Below are positions 12,801 through 21,762 of a DNA stretch of 64,000 bases, piece after piece. This stretch comes from Syncephalis plumigaleata (taxonomy: Eukaryota > Zoopagomycota > Zoopagomycetes > Zoopagales > Piptocephalidaceae): positions 868,001 to 932,000 of the forward strand of contig JAIXMF010000001.1 in NCBI GenBank assembly GCA_025201365.1. The letters are read 5' to 3'. The notes beneath the pieces are model-generated. The model was not told the origin of the DNA. It searched no databases and worked only from the letters and a program-made list of their open reading frames with translations. Within the stretch, counting starts at the first letter, position 1, and every line of letters begins with the position of its first letter. Made by a program: the position numbers and the translations under genes.

Positions 12801-14898
12801 GACTTCGCTCCTCGGTTTCGGCACTCGGCACCGGTACAGACACTGGCAACTTCTTCTTACCCACTGGCTTGTACTTTGCCGCATTCACCTGTCTCAACGT
12901 CACCGCTCCCATGACTTCTTCACTATTGTCCACAGCAAGGTTCACCATGCCCAGCTTGTTCACCATGCCTGACAAATTGACTCTAGCATTTGTCGTCCGT
13001 ATCCTCGCCGTTGGCGCCGCCACAAACTTCACAACCTGACCACCATCGCGAAGATATACCCATGAACGATCTTGTTCACGTCTCACTTCCCATTCCGCCA
13101 ACTCCAACCACGGTATACCCACTAGCGCGTCGAATGGTATGTCGTCGATGACCAAAGCGTTGGCATTATGAGTTACGCTGCCAACCGTGATAGGTACACC
13201 TCGGCACAATCCTCTTGCCTTCTTGGTGTCTCCTGTAGCACTGGACATACCCCATTCTCCTGTACTCTCCAACGGCCGATTCACCACCCTGTCGTAGAGC
13301 CTCCCGGAGATAATCGACATTTCTGCTCCAGGGTCAACAAGGATTTCCACCGTCGCGTGCTCGATCTTTCCCGACACTTTCGGTGTAGGCCTTGCCACTA
13401 TGTCCTCACTATTCACAGAAGTTCCATCCTCACGCATAACCACCCGATTCACCATAGGGTCTATGGGCATCTTTTTTCGGCTCACGATCTGGTTGACTCG
13501 CTTCCTCGCCGTCTCCGACATTCCCATAAATTCTTTCATCGTTAGTTCGACACGAGTCTCCGACAGAACCTTCTCGATTACTTGATCTTGATCGACCTCT
13601 TCTTGTATGGGAGCACGGTACCTGAAAGTAGGGGGCTGTCGTTCCTTCTTCTCAGTCATCGTACCGGCATTCTTCTTCTCCGCGATTACTACAGTGTCGT
13701 CTGCCGATTCTTCCGTGATAACTCCTCGCGATTCCGCTCGAGTGCCCACACGAGCTCTCTTCTGATTCACCTCACCATAAATTATAGGTTGAAAATCCGC
13801 GGTGAGTTCTATCGGTTCCTCGGCTGGCTGAGCTTCAGTGTCTTCCCATACGACCTCGTACTCAGGCTGCGGTGCTTCCCCTCGAAATGTAATCAGATTT
13901 ACTTGATTCCTCGTGGGAGCTATCTCCTCCACCAACTTCTTCATTCCGCCGTTTCCCGTGTTCAACGGCACCAACTGTCCGTTCGGATATGTTACCTTCC
14001 CAGCGGCGGTCTTGACCAGCCCTTTCCCGATATCTTCGGTAAGTCGATCACATCTAGCCTTCATATGGTCGGTAGAATCGCAATACAAACATCTTGCAAC
14101 CCTGGCTGTCGTTCGCACGCGTTCGTCGGTCCGGTTCTCCACTAACGAAGCCAATCGTGTGATCATAGAGTACAGATCTTGATACCCCGTTGGACCTTCT
14201 TCCTTAGACACAGTTGGGGCTTTCTTCACTTCGACGTTCCCATCTTCCACCAATTCGGACAATGACGTTCCGACTTTCTTCTCTCGATACCAAATCTTCT
14301 CTAGCTCGTCTATCAGAGGTAGTAGCGATAGATTGTTGCTATCCAAAGCCACAAGCACCTGGCGTTTCAGATTCGTGCTCAGCATTCCAAATAACCTTTC
14401 CGCCTTCATGGTCGTTGTCATAGCTCCTACACAGCTGGCCATGATCTGGAATTTCTCAAGGTAAGCTGGCAAATTCTTGTAGTCGATTCCCTTGCTGAGG
14501 AAATCCTCGAACATGCCTTCAGGCGTTGTTGTGCTGGCGTTTGTCTTGTATACTCTTGTAAGTGCTTCCTTGACATCGGTCCACCTCCCATCCTGTGCAG
14601 CAGGGTAGTGTATAATAAAGTTTTGAATTTCCTCGTCCACGTAACTGTTTAGGCAGCGAATCCTCATGCTAGCGTCCCATCCTAGTTTGTCGGCGTAGCT
14701 GTCGTACTGCGATAAAAACTCGTGTATGTTTCCTCCTTCAAACCTCTTGGGTTGAGTATACGCTCCAGAACCGTATGAGCCACTCCCCGCATTGGGCTCC
14801 ATTTGAGGTACGGGTTGGTTGACTCGTGTCATGGGGAGTGGAGTCTCTCCGGTCCTGGATGTATTATTCTGGGTAGTGCTCGACATAGCTTCGCTCAC
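9871..14898 (-). CDS. Gag-Pol polyprotein of the Ty3/Gypsy element
   Basis: A single frame of 1675 codons. Approximate order: gag domain (residues 40-240), CCHC knuckle CLYCDSTDHMKARC (about 270), aspartic protease with VDPGAEMS (about 520), reverse transcriptase with LPMGWCNS and FVDD (750-950), RNase H with LTVDASPVGAGAVLG (about 1030), integrase with an HHCC zinc site (HRGVEATY through CDACQRR, about 1280) and a DDE core (FDLVQFP, VADRGELN, ANGMVERGHQE), then a GPY/F module (WVGPYVVVE) near residue 1630. Gag and pol are fused in one frame, so no ribosomal frameshift is needed. Translation could start at the LTR ATG or at a Met about 33 codons in, right behind the LTR. Confidence 0.95.
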   Translation of the reverse strand: MSEAMSSTTQNNTSRTGETPLPMTRVNQPVPQMEPNAGSGSYGSGAYTQPKRFEGGNIHEFLSQYDSYADKLGWDASMRIRCLNSYVDEEIQNFIIHYPAAQDGRWTDVKEALTRVYKTNASTTTPEGMFEDFLSKGIDYKNLPAYLEKFQIMASCVGAMTTTMKAERLFGMLSTNLKRQVLVALDSNNLSLLPLIDELEKIWYREKKVGTSLSELVEDGNVEVKKAPTVSKEEGPTGYQDLYSMITRLASLVENRTDERVRTTARVARCLYCDSTDHMKARCDRLTEDIGKGLVKTAAGKVTYPNGQLVPLNTGNGGMKKLVEEIAPTRNQVNLITFRGEAPQPEYEVVWEDTEAQPAEEPIELTADFQPIIYGEVNQKRARVGTRAESRGVITEESADDTVVIAEKKNAGTMTEKKERQPPTFRYRAPIQEEVDQDQVIEKVLSETRVELTMKEFMGMSETARKRVNQIVSRKKMPIDPMVNRVVMREDGTSVNSEDIVARPTPKVSGKIEHATVEILVDPGAEMSIISGRLYDRVVNRPLESTGEWGMSSATGDTKKARGLCRGVPITVGSVTHNANALVIDDIPFDALVGIPWLELAEWEVRREQDRSWVYLRDGGQVVKFVAAPTARIRTTNARVNLSGMVNKLGMVNLAVDNSEEVMGAVTLRQVNAAKYKPVGKKKLPVSVPVPSAETEERSPINVTKDNIRLTEERIDELKIGDGNLSLEEIQHFKDRLKEVDRAFAFDDSEMGMVKPEFQAPVRIPTVAHTPWQQQSIPLPRAMFDQVVKLLRDKMDNGIIEPSTGAYSNRWFVIAKKDRSKLRFIQDLQQVNSVTVKNANAPPLSEELTEDVSGRSIITTFDLYSGYDQIPVDRRDRDIFSLSTPIGLVRMTRLPMGWCNSVGVFQRIVNHVLQRYIPEKVAIFVDDGVIKGPTVADSTEVTKGVRKFVHEHVEDVVNVLSTLKEAGLTVSGKKCYFGMSEVEVLGFQCTREGRTTTPDKVERIRKWPVPRTKKDVRSFVACCAFYRVFVPNFSIIAEPLYHLQKKSVCFHWGEGQQLAFDKLKDSLSSQPVIRPPVYGNEDRPLILTVDASPVGAGAVLGQEDEEGKRYAVRYESCLFNATQRRYAQIKRELFGLYQMVKKMRKYVNGVRFVIETDARPVIGMLQKPDLPNDAASRWVAYLTLFDFGIRHVPGKKNVVADALSRTYSEQEELSDADDGEDESLWVYSIQEVGGEDGMMEERVEQGSVGTTYSDHPFYYLLHYLEKGELHKGMEPKERRRVIAQARKYFLHNGLLFRRTKSGMPKRAIIKEEEQTRIANTVHQKSPFAHRGVEATYRLCSDRFHWKGMYETCKEVVSACDACQRRSQHQQVEELRPFIGSTLFKRIGFDLVQFPTATTGEKYLAVARDDFSGWVEARALTDKTSGEAYRFLYEDVICRFGIPGQVVADRGELNVKKMKELAMANGIQLNLTTAYHPQANGMVERGHQEIIQGLAKVVGDDKDNWPKYLHAVLWADRITTKRTTQQSPYRLVYGQECALPFDLEEETWMGIEWKKEMTTSELIAARATQLLRNGWVREISGVKLDRSREYNKRYYDSKKTLRKEPLEEGDMVLMLDTRPMKKLDRKLKDRWVGPYVVVERPNKGVYGLAELDGTRLKTSVSGNRLKRYNAPIKIGY
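14785..14801 (-). promoter_or_regulatory. Putative tRNA primer-binding site
   Basis: Two bases after the 5' LTR in element orientation stands TGGAGCCCAATGCGGGG. It begins TGG as primer-binding sites do and is complementary to a tRNA 3' end CCCCGCATTGGGCTCCA. It lies inside the open reading frame. The tRNA isoacceptor cannot be named from the window. Confidence 0.6.
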
Positions 14899-15113
14899 GT
14901 ATAGTATCTCGCTGTTGAACTCTCAACAACCTCTTGCACTCGCAATAACACTAGACAATAAAACGATATGATAACTCGAACGATGATTCTTTTATTCATA
15001 ATAATGTGTACTGGTATTTATACCAAAGCTTAAGTAGCGGAGCGCCACTAGCTTATCAGCTTTTACCCAGGTATTTATCTGTATTCCAACGGCGACCGGG
15101 TTATAGTCCCACA
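14804..15113 (-). repeat. 5' LTR of the Ty3/Gypsy element
   Basis: Partner of the 9522-9831 copy. Unusually, the first ATG of the polyprotein frame (14898) lies inside this LTR, about 95 bp before its end, so the first 30 or so codons are LTR sequence and are duplicated at the other end. Confidence 0.95.
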
Positions 15114-15333
15114 ATATATATATATAGATCATTCTATAAACAATAAATTGATGTTATAAAAGAATACACTACTAATGACAAACTACTATACCGAATGAAA
15201 TTAATTAAGTAATTAGCTAGTTTATTAGATAGAAAAAGAAAAGAAGTAATTGTAACCAAAACATCGATTAATGATAGATTTAGCATTATGATTAAGGTAG
15301 AAAGAATAAAGAAAAATAGTTTAATACAAAATC

Positions 15334-18300
15334 TTAAAGCATGTCCATGAAATCCCAGAGAACCAGCTGTGCATTACGCTGATAGACATCGACTAGACAT
15401 GGACCGGCCGTCATCACGTTAACACGCGTGTCTACGGCAGGTGCCCATGTTTCTGGCGTGTCGAGTGGTCGTTTATCAGGACGAATTAGACCGACACGTC
15501 CACCGCCCGTTTTAACGTCCATTAACCAAATGGGCGAGCCACCCACACCATGATCGGCCCGACAGAATAGCGAACCGATGATATGCGTGGCGATAGAACT
15601 CTCCGGCCAGTAGATGGTGTTTCCTGATGTTTCCTTATTAGAAGCATTGCGTTTAGTTGCAGTAGATGTAGATGTAGATGTAGTAGATGTACTAGTGCGT
15701 GATGCTTTTATACTGCGAGTTTTTATCGCAGTACCATTATTGCTATTGCTATTAGTGCTATTGCTGTTTGCTTTCTTGGCCTCTTTCTTTGTTGGTTTCA
15801 TTGGTACCGATGAGGGGATAATATGACAACTAGGTGCTGATAGCACGGTATCTAGCTTTGGTTTAGGCTTAACGGGTTTGATCGGAGGTAATGGCATATC
15901 GGATACATCGGGTAGACCATTGTGCTTATTGCTATTATTGAAACTAGATGAAGCACCCGCTTTCAATCCATTTGTAAGACGTACTACAACAGCGCGTGCT
16001 TGTCGTGCCGACATTAGCATAAGTCGTTTAGATGATGAATACAATGCCACATTAGCTAATGGCTCGCCAAACGACTCCCACAAGAATGAGTTGGCACGTA
16101 AATGATGGACGGCAAGCCAGCCACGTTCGCTCCAGATGAGAACGCGGCTTGTATCAATAAAGCTACTGTGTAGATTTATCGCACGTTTACCTATTTCATG
16201 CTTAGCTGATGATGTGATACACAGTACACTTTGTCCAATAAGCTGTGGACTATTGGTGTCATGATGTACTATAGCGCTGAACTGCCATAATCGCCATAGT
16301 AGTAATTCATTAGCAATTGGCTTGCTTTTAGTCGAATCGTTCGCGCTTGTGGATACATTTGACGGGATGTCCCGTAGTGTACACTGATAAACGAAGGCAC
16401 GCTCTTCGCCTACCGCGTGCAGATGAACCGAATCATCCGGATTAAGCGGTACCTCTCCCGGGCAGAGCAGGCCAGACTCCAAATCGATAACACGTAGTGC
16501 TTGACAACTAGTACGACTGTTCACGGTATTCGGTAGGATAATGGAAAGCCAACGACCAAGTAATTGTTCAAATACCGCGTCGCGTGGCACTAGTACCGCG
16601 TAGCATGGTTCTACGCGAGAAGACTCGTCTTCAATGCCGGCGTCATTGTAATAGGTGGCATCGTTTGTGAATCGATTTAAACGCCATACATGAATGACAC
16701 GCATTGGTTCTGGACGTAATGTTTCCGTACCAGTATTGTTGCTGTCATTATTATTATTATTATTGGACGTGCACAACATACGAACCATGTAGCGATCATT
16801 GAGCAATACTTGTACCACGCCATTACCCGTCCAACCATATTGATCGGTGGCACCGACATCTAATGCCAATGGATGCCAAATATATTGGACACTATCATCC
16901 TCGAATTCCTCGATGAGTGTCGCTTCTTCGCAGTCGAACGAACGATTATTCATCGAGTGACTCGTCTTCAACAATGGTGTGGCCAATGCGCGTGGCTGCG
17001 ATAACGGCTGACCAAACGATAAACGTGTCCAATGCTTGAGCCACGCTTCTCGACGCTCAGTGGCCGATCCTTGCGATGAGGCAGTATCCGACATGATATG
17101 CGAGTCATCATCTACGGTAGATACAGTGATATTGGTGATATCCCCTGCAGGTGGTGCTCGTTCCTTTTGTTCAGAATCAATCGCGTAAGGTCGAACGATT
17201 CTTGCCACGGCACTTGTATCGCTATGATTGGGCAAGCGATAGATGGAGTTATCCTGATAATTGGTGCTCATCTCCGTAGCAATAAAGAAACTGTCCTCGC
17301 TGTATCGATGCGGATCGTTGCTTTTAAGCAATTCACTAATGAACGCACTACGAGAGGCGATCGATCGTTTCCTACGTATCTCCAATAGGTAGGCACGTGT
17401 ACCCACGTCGACGGCTATCCATCTGCCAAAGCTTGCTCGTAGGAATATTGGGCCTTGTGCATCATTGGGCGGTTGAACTAGTCTACGATTGCATTTGCCG
17501 TAACGTAGATTTGCCTCCATACGTGCACGCATTTGTCCCGCGGCTAACCAGTCCATCGGTGCGGCAACCGATGCTTTCGGGTCCTTCGAGTGTGCACTAC
17601 TGCAACTACTAATGGATGATGGCGATAATGGACTTGCTTTTGGCGAGTCAATATCGTGCATGACGTTGGATTTCATCAGCGAGCATGCGTTCGCCACTAG
17701 TGTGGCAGCCGAAAGTGATTTGGCACGAGGGCGACGTCGTCTAGCCTCGCGATCCACTTGAAGGTTAACAGCTTCATACTCGCTGTCCTCTAGTATGGTC
17801 GATTCCTCCTCGTTGAAACACATCGTATTGTTGTAATGTTCATAGTCGTTGTTGTCGCTCATGTTATCCATGTCCTCATAGTGTTCCCCTTCGTTGGAAA
17901 AAGCGAACTCAGCGGTCACACTAAATGAGTTGACCGACGGACTAGTGTCGCACGATTCAATGTCACTAAGATCCGACAATGACGATGGCCAAAATGAAGA
18001 CTTTTCGGATACTTGAAGCGAACTCTCATTAATATAATCATCTAATAAACACGCATGAGTAATAGTTGTTATTGAAATATATATAATCTTACTTTGTATT
18101 TGTACTTCTTCTTCTTGATTCTTTCTCGTCGTTGTATTATGGGCAATCATCTGTTGAACAGCATGTATGTCGAACATGGTAGATGCACGTGTGCCCAATG
18201 GTCGTGCTTGATTACGTTTACGACGAAGTCGTATGGATGGCAACGAATGCTCAACGAGGGTGGCATTTGGATCGTAATCCATATGGTCGTACGGTCCCGA

Positions 18301-18792
18301 ATGTTCAGGTCGTGGAGTCTCGGCGAATATCGATAGACATCCGGGCTCATCGTCTATTGATGCGGTGCTACCCGAATGGTCCAAGGAATGGTTAGGATCG
18401 GAAAGGAAATGAAAGTCATCGGGTAGTACGGAAGGCTCGGCCATCAGGTCAGCCGCCATAAAGGCATCGAGAAAGCCACGCTCTTGTCCATGTTGCTCGC
18501 TACTTCCAGAGAAGCGATATTCGTATACTTTCTGCCAGAAATTGGGATCATCCTCAACAATGTATTGCCAGGCACGACGACTGATACGCGCTAGTCGCAG
18601 GGCATCCAATGGAGTGATGAATCTAGAGATATTACAAAGTATACGTCGGGAAGGGAATGCAAATTGCTGATATCGAGCTGATTGTGAGGCACTAATGGTG
18701 TTTTCGGTGGATGGCGAGGAATGGTACGCCAGGATATCTTTGCTTTGCAATGTATGTGGTATGATAGAATGCTCGGTTGGAAAGAGTGACAT
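15334..18792 (-). CDS. Large F-box protein
   Basis: A predicted substrate receptor of an SCF ubiquitin ligase, about 1135 aa. The F-box lies at residues ~45-92 (FPSRRILCNISRF, LRLARISRRAWQYI, DDPNFWQKVYEYRF). The rest has acidic and Ser-rich linkers and, in the C-terminal half, short beta-rich blocks such as RASFGRWIAVDVGTRAYLLE and IWSERGWLAVHHL that may form a propeller; I do not recognise the family. A 51-nt stretch (18042-18092) has a GTAAGA donor and a TTATTAG acceptor and is read through in frame if retained; I treat it as an intron. Start chosen at ATG 18792 because the 31 codons upstream (18885) are Tyr/Ile-rich leader-like sequence. A possible 5'UTR donor AAG|GTAAGT sits near 19080. 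Confidence 0.75.
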   Translation of the reverse strand: MSLFPTEHSIIPHTLQSKDILAYHSSPSTENTISASQSARYQQFAFPSRRILCNISRFITPLDALRLARISRRAWQYIVEDDPNFWQKVYEYRFSGSSEQHGQERGFLDAFMAADLMAEPSVLPDDFHFLSDPNHSLDHSGSTASIDDEPGCLSIFAETPRPEHSGPYDHMDYDPNATLVEHSLPSIRLRRKRNQARPLGTRASTMFDIHAVQQMIAHNTTTRKNQEEEVQIQSKIIYISITTITHACLLDDYINESSLQVSEKSSFWPSSLSDLSDIESCDTSPSVNSFSVTAEFAFSNEGEHYEDMDNMSDNNDYEHYNNTMCFNEEESTILEDSEYEAVNLQVDREARRRRPRAKSLSAATLVANACSLMKSNVMHDIDSPKASPLSPSSISSCSSAHSKDPKASVAAPMDWLAAGQMRARMEANLRYGKCNRRLVQPPNDAQGPIFLRASFGRWIAVDVGTRAYLLEIRRKRSIASRSAFISELLKSNDPHRYSEDSFFIATEMSTNYQDNSIYRLPNHSDTSAVARIVRPYAIDSEQKERAPPAGDITNITVSTVDDDSHIMSDTASSQGSATERREAWLKHWTRLSFGQPLSQPRALATPLLKTSHSMNNRSFDCEEATLIEEFEDDSVQYIWHPLALDVGATDQYGWTGNGVVQVLLNDRYMVRMLCTSNNNNNNDSNNTGTETLRPEPMRVIHVWRLNRFTNDATYYNDAGIEDESSRVEPCYAVLVPRDAVFEQLLGRWLSIILPNTVNSRTSCQALRVIDLESGLLCPGEVPLNPDDSVHLHAVGEERAFVYQCTLRDIPSNVSTSANDSTKSKPIANELLLWRLWQFSAIVHHDTNSPQLIGQSVLCITSSAKHEIGKRAINLHSSFIDTSRVLIWSERGWLAVHHLRANSFLWESFGEPLANVALYSSSKRLMLMSARQARAVVVRLTNGLKAGASSSFNNSNKHNGLPDVSDMPLPPIKPVKPKPKLDTVLSAPSCHIIPSSVPMKPTKKEAKKANSNSTNSNSNNGTAIKTRSIKASRTSTSTTSTSTSTATKRNASNKETSGNTIYWPESSIATHIIGSLFCRADHGVGGSPIWLMDVKTGGGRVGLIRPDKRPLDTPETWAPAVDTRVNVMTAGPCLVDVYQRNAQLVLWDFMDML

Positions 18793-19951
18793 GATAGATA
18801 GGGAATAATAGTAGTTGTAAAAGTAGTAGTATATAATAATTTGATTATAGAATTGAAATAAATGAAGGGTAAAAGGGCTTGTCAAGCATCAAGCTTCAGA
18901 CAAACAACTAGGAATTGGTGTATATTTATGTTAATAGGATGGTCAGAATAGTGATTAGGCTATTGATGCAAATAATGCGCAAAGTTGTACTACAAATAAA
19001 CGAGGCAATCGGATGAATGGCAATCGATCGTTAATGAACATCGATATAATGTGCAATGACCATGTCAATATCACTTACCTTTTTGCTCCAGAGAATTGGT
19101 CGAGATAAAATGCTAGAATACTAGTAGCAACGGTGGAATATAGAGAAGGAAAAGGTTAAGATGCGTTTAGCAGCTTGAATGTGGGCAGATAAGTTGATAG
19201 TGACAATATAAGAAGAGGACGATGGGAATTGTCGCGGAGAAACAAAGTGCGACAGGATAGTAGTCCTGAATAACTTGGAACGGAGCTGAATACGACAGAA
19301 AATAGCAAGTAGATGTCTAAATAAAGAGACGAATAGAAGGCCATCCTACTAGGCGGATAGACTTCCGATCATAAAAATAGCAATAATTAATTGGTCGCTT
19401 GTATGTTCTATTAGTAGTAATAGCAGTAGTAGCTTCATGGGAACTTGCTCGTATATTGAATTAACTAGAATGGCAGTGTTGGATATAAAAAGTATTCTAC
19501 TGAATATTCGAGAAATCTGGGTATTGATTTCACGAATAGGCCTAGAATAATTCGTAATAATTGCTTTGTGATGCACCTAAGCAACAAGACACTAGTAATG
19601 AAATATGAAAGGACTGTCTCCTCCTACTGTAATTCACATTTATTGTTCCTTGTAACAGGACTCTTTGTTAGTAAAGATCATTGTACAAAGTCTTTCTACA
19701 AAAAGAGGTATGATGGACATACGCAAACTGTACAACCAAGCGATAAATTCCCCTGATGTCTTTGTTACTATCATCATCATCATCATCATCATTACCACTG
19801 TTGTCGTCATCAAATGGAATAAAAATTTGAACAATACATCAAACAAGTATCATGTATCCTATGACGTGACTCAATTAAATGGTTACAACGGGCAAGGAAA
19901 AAAAGGTTTTGACTATTTTTCTTTCTTATTTTTCTTGTTAGTTTGACAATT
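18793..19951. other. Divergent intergenic region, F-box to Yar1-like
   Basis: About 1.16 kb between divergent starts, AT-rich. A minus-strand splice-donor-like AAAAAGGTAAGTG near 19078 may mark a 5'UTR intron of the F-box gene. A CAT trinucleotide run lies at ~19772-19795. No coding gene is supported. Confidence 0.5.
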
Positions 19952-20540
19952 ATGAATGACACGGATCTCATAGCAGAGGCACTTAGCTGTGCACGCTATA
20001 ACGAAGCAGACGAGCTAGCACAACTATTAGACGCCAATCCCAAGCTATCGCTAAGCTCGCTTAAAGATGTCAACGGCAATACACCCTTACATATGGCTTG
20101 TGCCAATGCTCATCTTGGTAAGAAGCTCTGTGCTATGCTATGCTATTCTACATTATTAATATCTCGTGAAACAGAGATTGTTGACTTGCTTTGTCGTCGA
20201 TTCCCCTTACCGGAAGATATTAACTCGCAAAACAGCGAGGGTAACACGGCGCTACATTGGGCCGCGTTAAACGGTCATGCTGAGGTAGTATCCCGATTAC
20301 TCGAGGCAAACGCGGATGTCAAGGTATATATATGCGCAAAATCTTTAATTTAGCTTTGACTAATTCCTCATCATGGAATAGCTTAAAAATGTGAATGGAC
20401 TGAGCGCCATGACAGAGGCTCAAGGACGAGGCTACGATGCTATCGTTACAGAACTACTTGCTCGCTTCGACGATGACGATGCCGATGACGATGGTGATGC
20501 AGAAGCAGGTGATGCAGAGGGTTCCGGTGCAGCTATATAA
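19952..20540 (+). CDS. YAR1: Yar1-like ankyrin-repeat protein
   Basis: Exons 19952-20117, 20175-20323 and 20382-20540 give 157 aa. Two clear ankyrin repeats carry the family-like wording VNGNTPLHMACANAHLG and EGNTALHWAALNGHAEVV, then a degenerate third repeat (MTEAQGRGYDAIVTELL) and an acidic tail (DDDDADDDGD). The order and spacing match yeast Yar1, the dedicated chaperone of ribosomal protein S3 (known for yeast), whose third repeat is likewise followed by an acidic stretch. The assignment is by motif resemblance only; other small ankyrin proteins share the fold. All junctions are in phase, with introns of 57 and 58 nt. Confidence 0.75.
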
Positions 20541-20714
20541 GTGATGGCGGCATGATTGAGTAACATAATAGATGACATTTGCACTTGACAATTAAAGATT
20601 GTAAAAAGAATTGAATAACTATTACACTATAAGGATTCTATTGATTCAACGTACACTTGTTACTATCATTGTATTGAAACTGTCGAGGATTGTAATGGTC
20701 AGAATACGACATAT

Positions 20715-21075
20715 TTATTCAATAAATGATTGAATGATCTTGTAGATATATTTCTTGTACCAAGGAATAATGACTTGAATAGCATGGACACTAAATGAGG
20801 GCCTTGTAGTACCAATCCATTCTTGACTTGAATACCTATATATCTACTTGATGATGTCCTTGTATTACTCACAAAATACCATTAATGATATTGGCAGCAT
20901 GAAAGGCGCTACTGCTATGGGCACTTCTATGGTTATGGCCAGACATATGATGGTGATGAGATGGAGGAGCACGACGCTCGACAATAGCACGACGGATCCT
21001 ATTGGGATTAGCTTCAACGATGGCCACGCTGGCGACAACGGCGATGGCAATAGCGATAACAGCAGAGAACTTCAT
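20715..21075 (-). CDS. Small secreted His-rich peptide, copy 1
   Basis: Exon 1 is 20873-21075 (ATG at 21075), intron 20791-20872 (GTGAGT...TTTAG), exon 2 is 20715-20790, ending in TAA that overlaps AATAAA. Joined, they encode 92 aa. A signal peptide is evident (MKFSAVIAIAIAVVASVAIV, cut probably after VEA), then NPNRIRRAIVERRAPP with two dibasic sites, a His-rich stretch (SHHHHMSGHNHRSAH) and an Ile/Lys/Tyr-rich C-terminal segment (VHAIQVIIPWYKKYIYKIIQ) that could be amphipathic. Splicing is inferred from sites, phase and the duplicate: the 1-nt indel between copies falls inside the intron. No cysteines. I recognise no family; function unknown. Confidence 0.75.
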
Positions 21076-21227
21076 GTTGATGTTGGTCTAGTGGAATATA
21101 GACAAGTAAATAGAATAGAATAAGAATACAGAGCAATAATAGTAGTAGCTAGAGTAGTAGCTAGAATAGAGTAGAGTAGAAGAGCGAATATGAAGATGGC
21201 AAATCGAGTGTGTCAAGCAGTGCTCAA

Positions 21228-21233
21228 TTTATA
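21228..21233 (-). promoter_or_regulatory. TATA box of secreted-peptide gene, copy 1
   Basis: On the minus strand GGCTATAAATTG, 153 bp upstream of the ATG. It is followed by a CT-rich leader and CAACATCAACATGAAG around the start. Conserved in the second copy. Confidence 0.65.
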
Positions 21234-21762
21234 GCCGAGATGATGATGATGATGGCGGATATTCCTAGTGAGCATAATATGATGATTATAGACCACAACC
21301 AGACTATCTCCATACGATACTCTCCTCTGTACATGGATTGTACTAGGAATGATGGAACATTCATCAGACTGCACGTTTACCATGCAATCCATGTGGATAT
21401 TGACCAGTAGATTTGCTATCTGAATGATAACGCAATACTGTTCTAACAGCATCATGCAAGTCAGTAGTGGATATTGGTATGGCTGCATTGGCATATCAAT
21501 GCTTACGGGTAGTACATTGAGTAAGTAAGTACCAATTAGATGAACGATGAATGTTGTGTCACCGCATGATCTGTCAATTGTCTGAATCTACACATCATCA
21601 TCATTTCAGAATACTTCGCCAATAATGACGCGTAACCTGTTACAACCATCATGGCTGGCTAGATTCTATTAAGATTATTTTGTCTAATTCCACTAATTGC
21701 ATTTAGTACTATTTATTAATCGTAAATAATATCATCAAGAATCATTGTATTTCGTATGACTA

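Larger units (their letters stand above)
9522..15113 (-). mobile_element. Ty3/Gypsy LTR retrotransposon, whole-looking
   Basis: A 5.6-kb element lies antisense to CSN4 in the space between two convergent genes. It has two LTRs of 310 bp (9522-9831 and 14804-15113) that read the same wherever I compared them; each starts TG and ends CA in element orientation. The flanks show ATATAT on both sides (9516-9521 and 15114-15119), consistent with a 4-6 bp target duplication in an AT tract. One long reading frame carries gag, protease, RT, RNase H and integrase in the order typical of Metaviridae. It looks whole, with no break seen, and the near-identical LTRs imply a recent insertion. No chromodomain or envelope gene is seen. 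Confidence 0.96.
20689..21622. repeat. Segmental duplication, copy 1
   Basis: About 930 bp that recurs in the same orientation at 36485-37430. From the left edge to about 21535 I count only some 6-7 differences plus one 1-nt indel; the last ~90 bp diverge more, with small indels. The unit holds a complete small gene with promoter and 3' end. Confidence 0.95.

Noticed and set aside
13582-14145. 187-codon and similar plus-strand frames opposite the polyprotein
   Set aside because: Antisense shadows without domain features.
18793-18885. Extending the F-box protein 31 codons upstream
   Set aside because: The extension is Tyr/Ile/Phe-rich and looks like AT-rich leader, not protein; the downstream ATG gives a normal start.
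20848-21123. 91-codon plus-strand frame in the duplicated segment, repeated at 36643-36918
   Set aside because: It is the antisense shadow of the secreted-peptide exon; Met/Thr/Asp-rich reading with no signal or motif, while the minus strand has a TATA box, signal peptide and splice sites.
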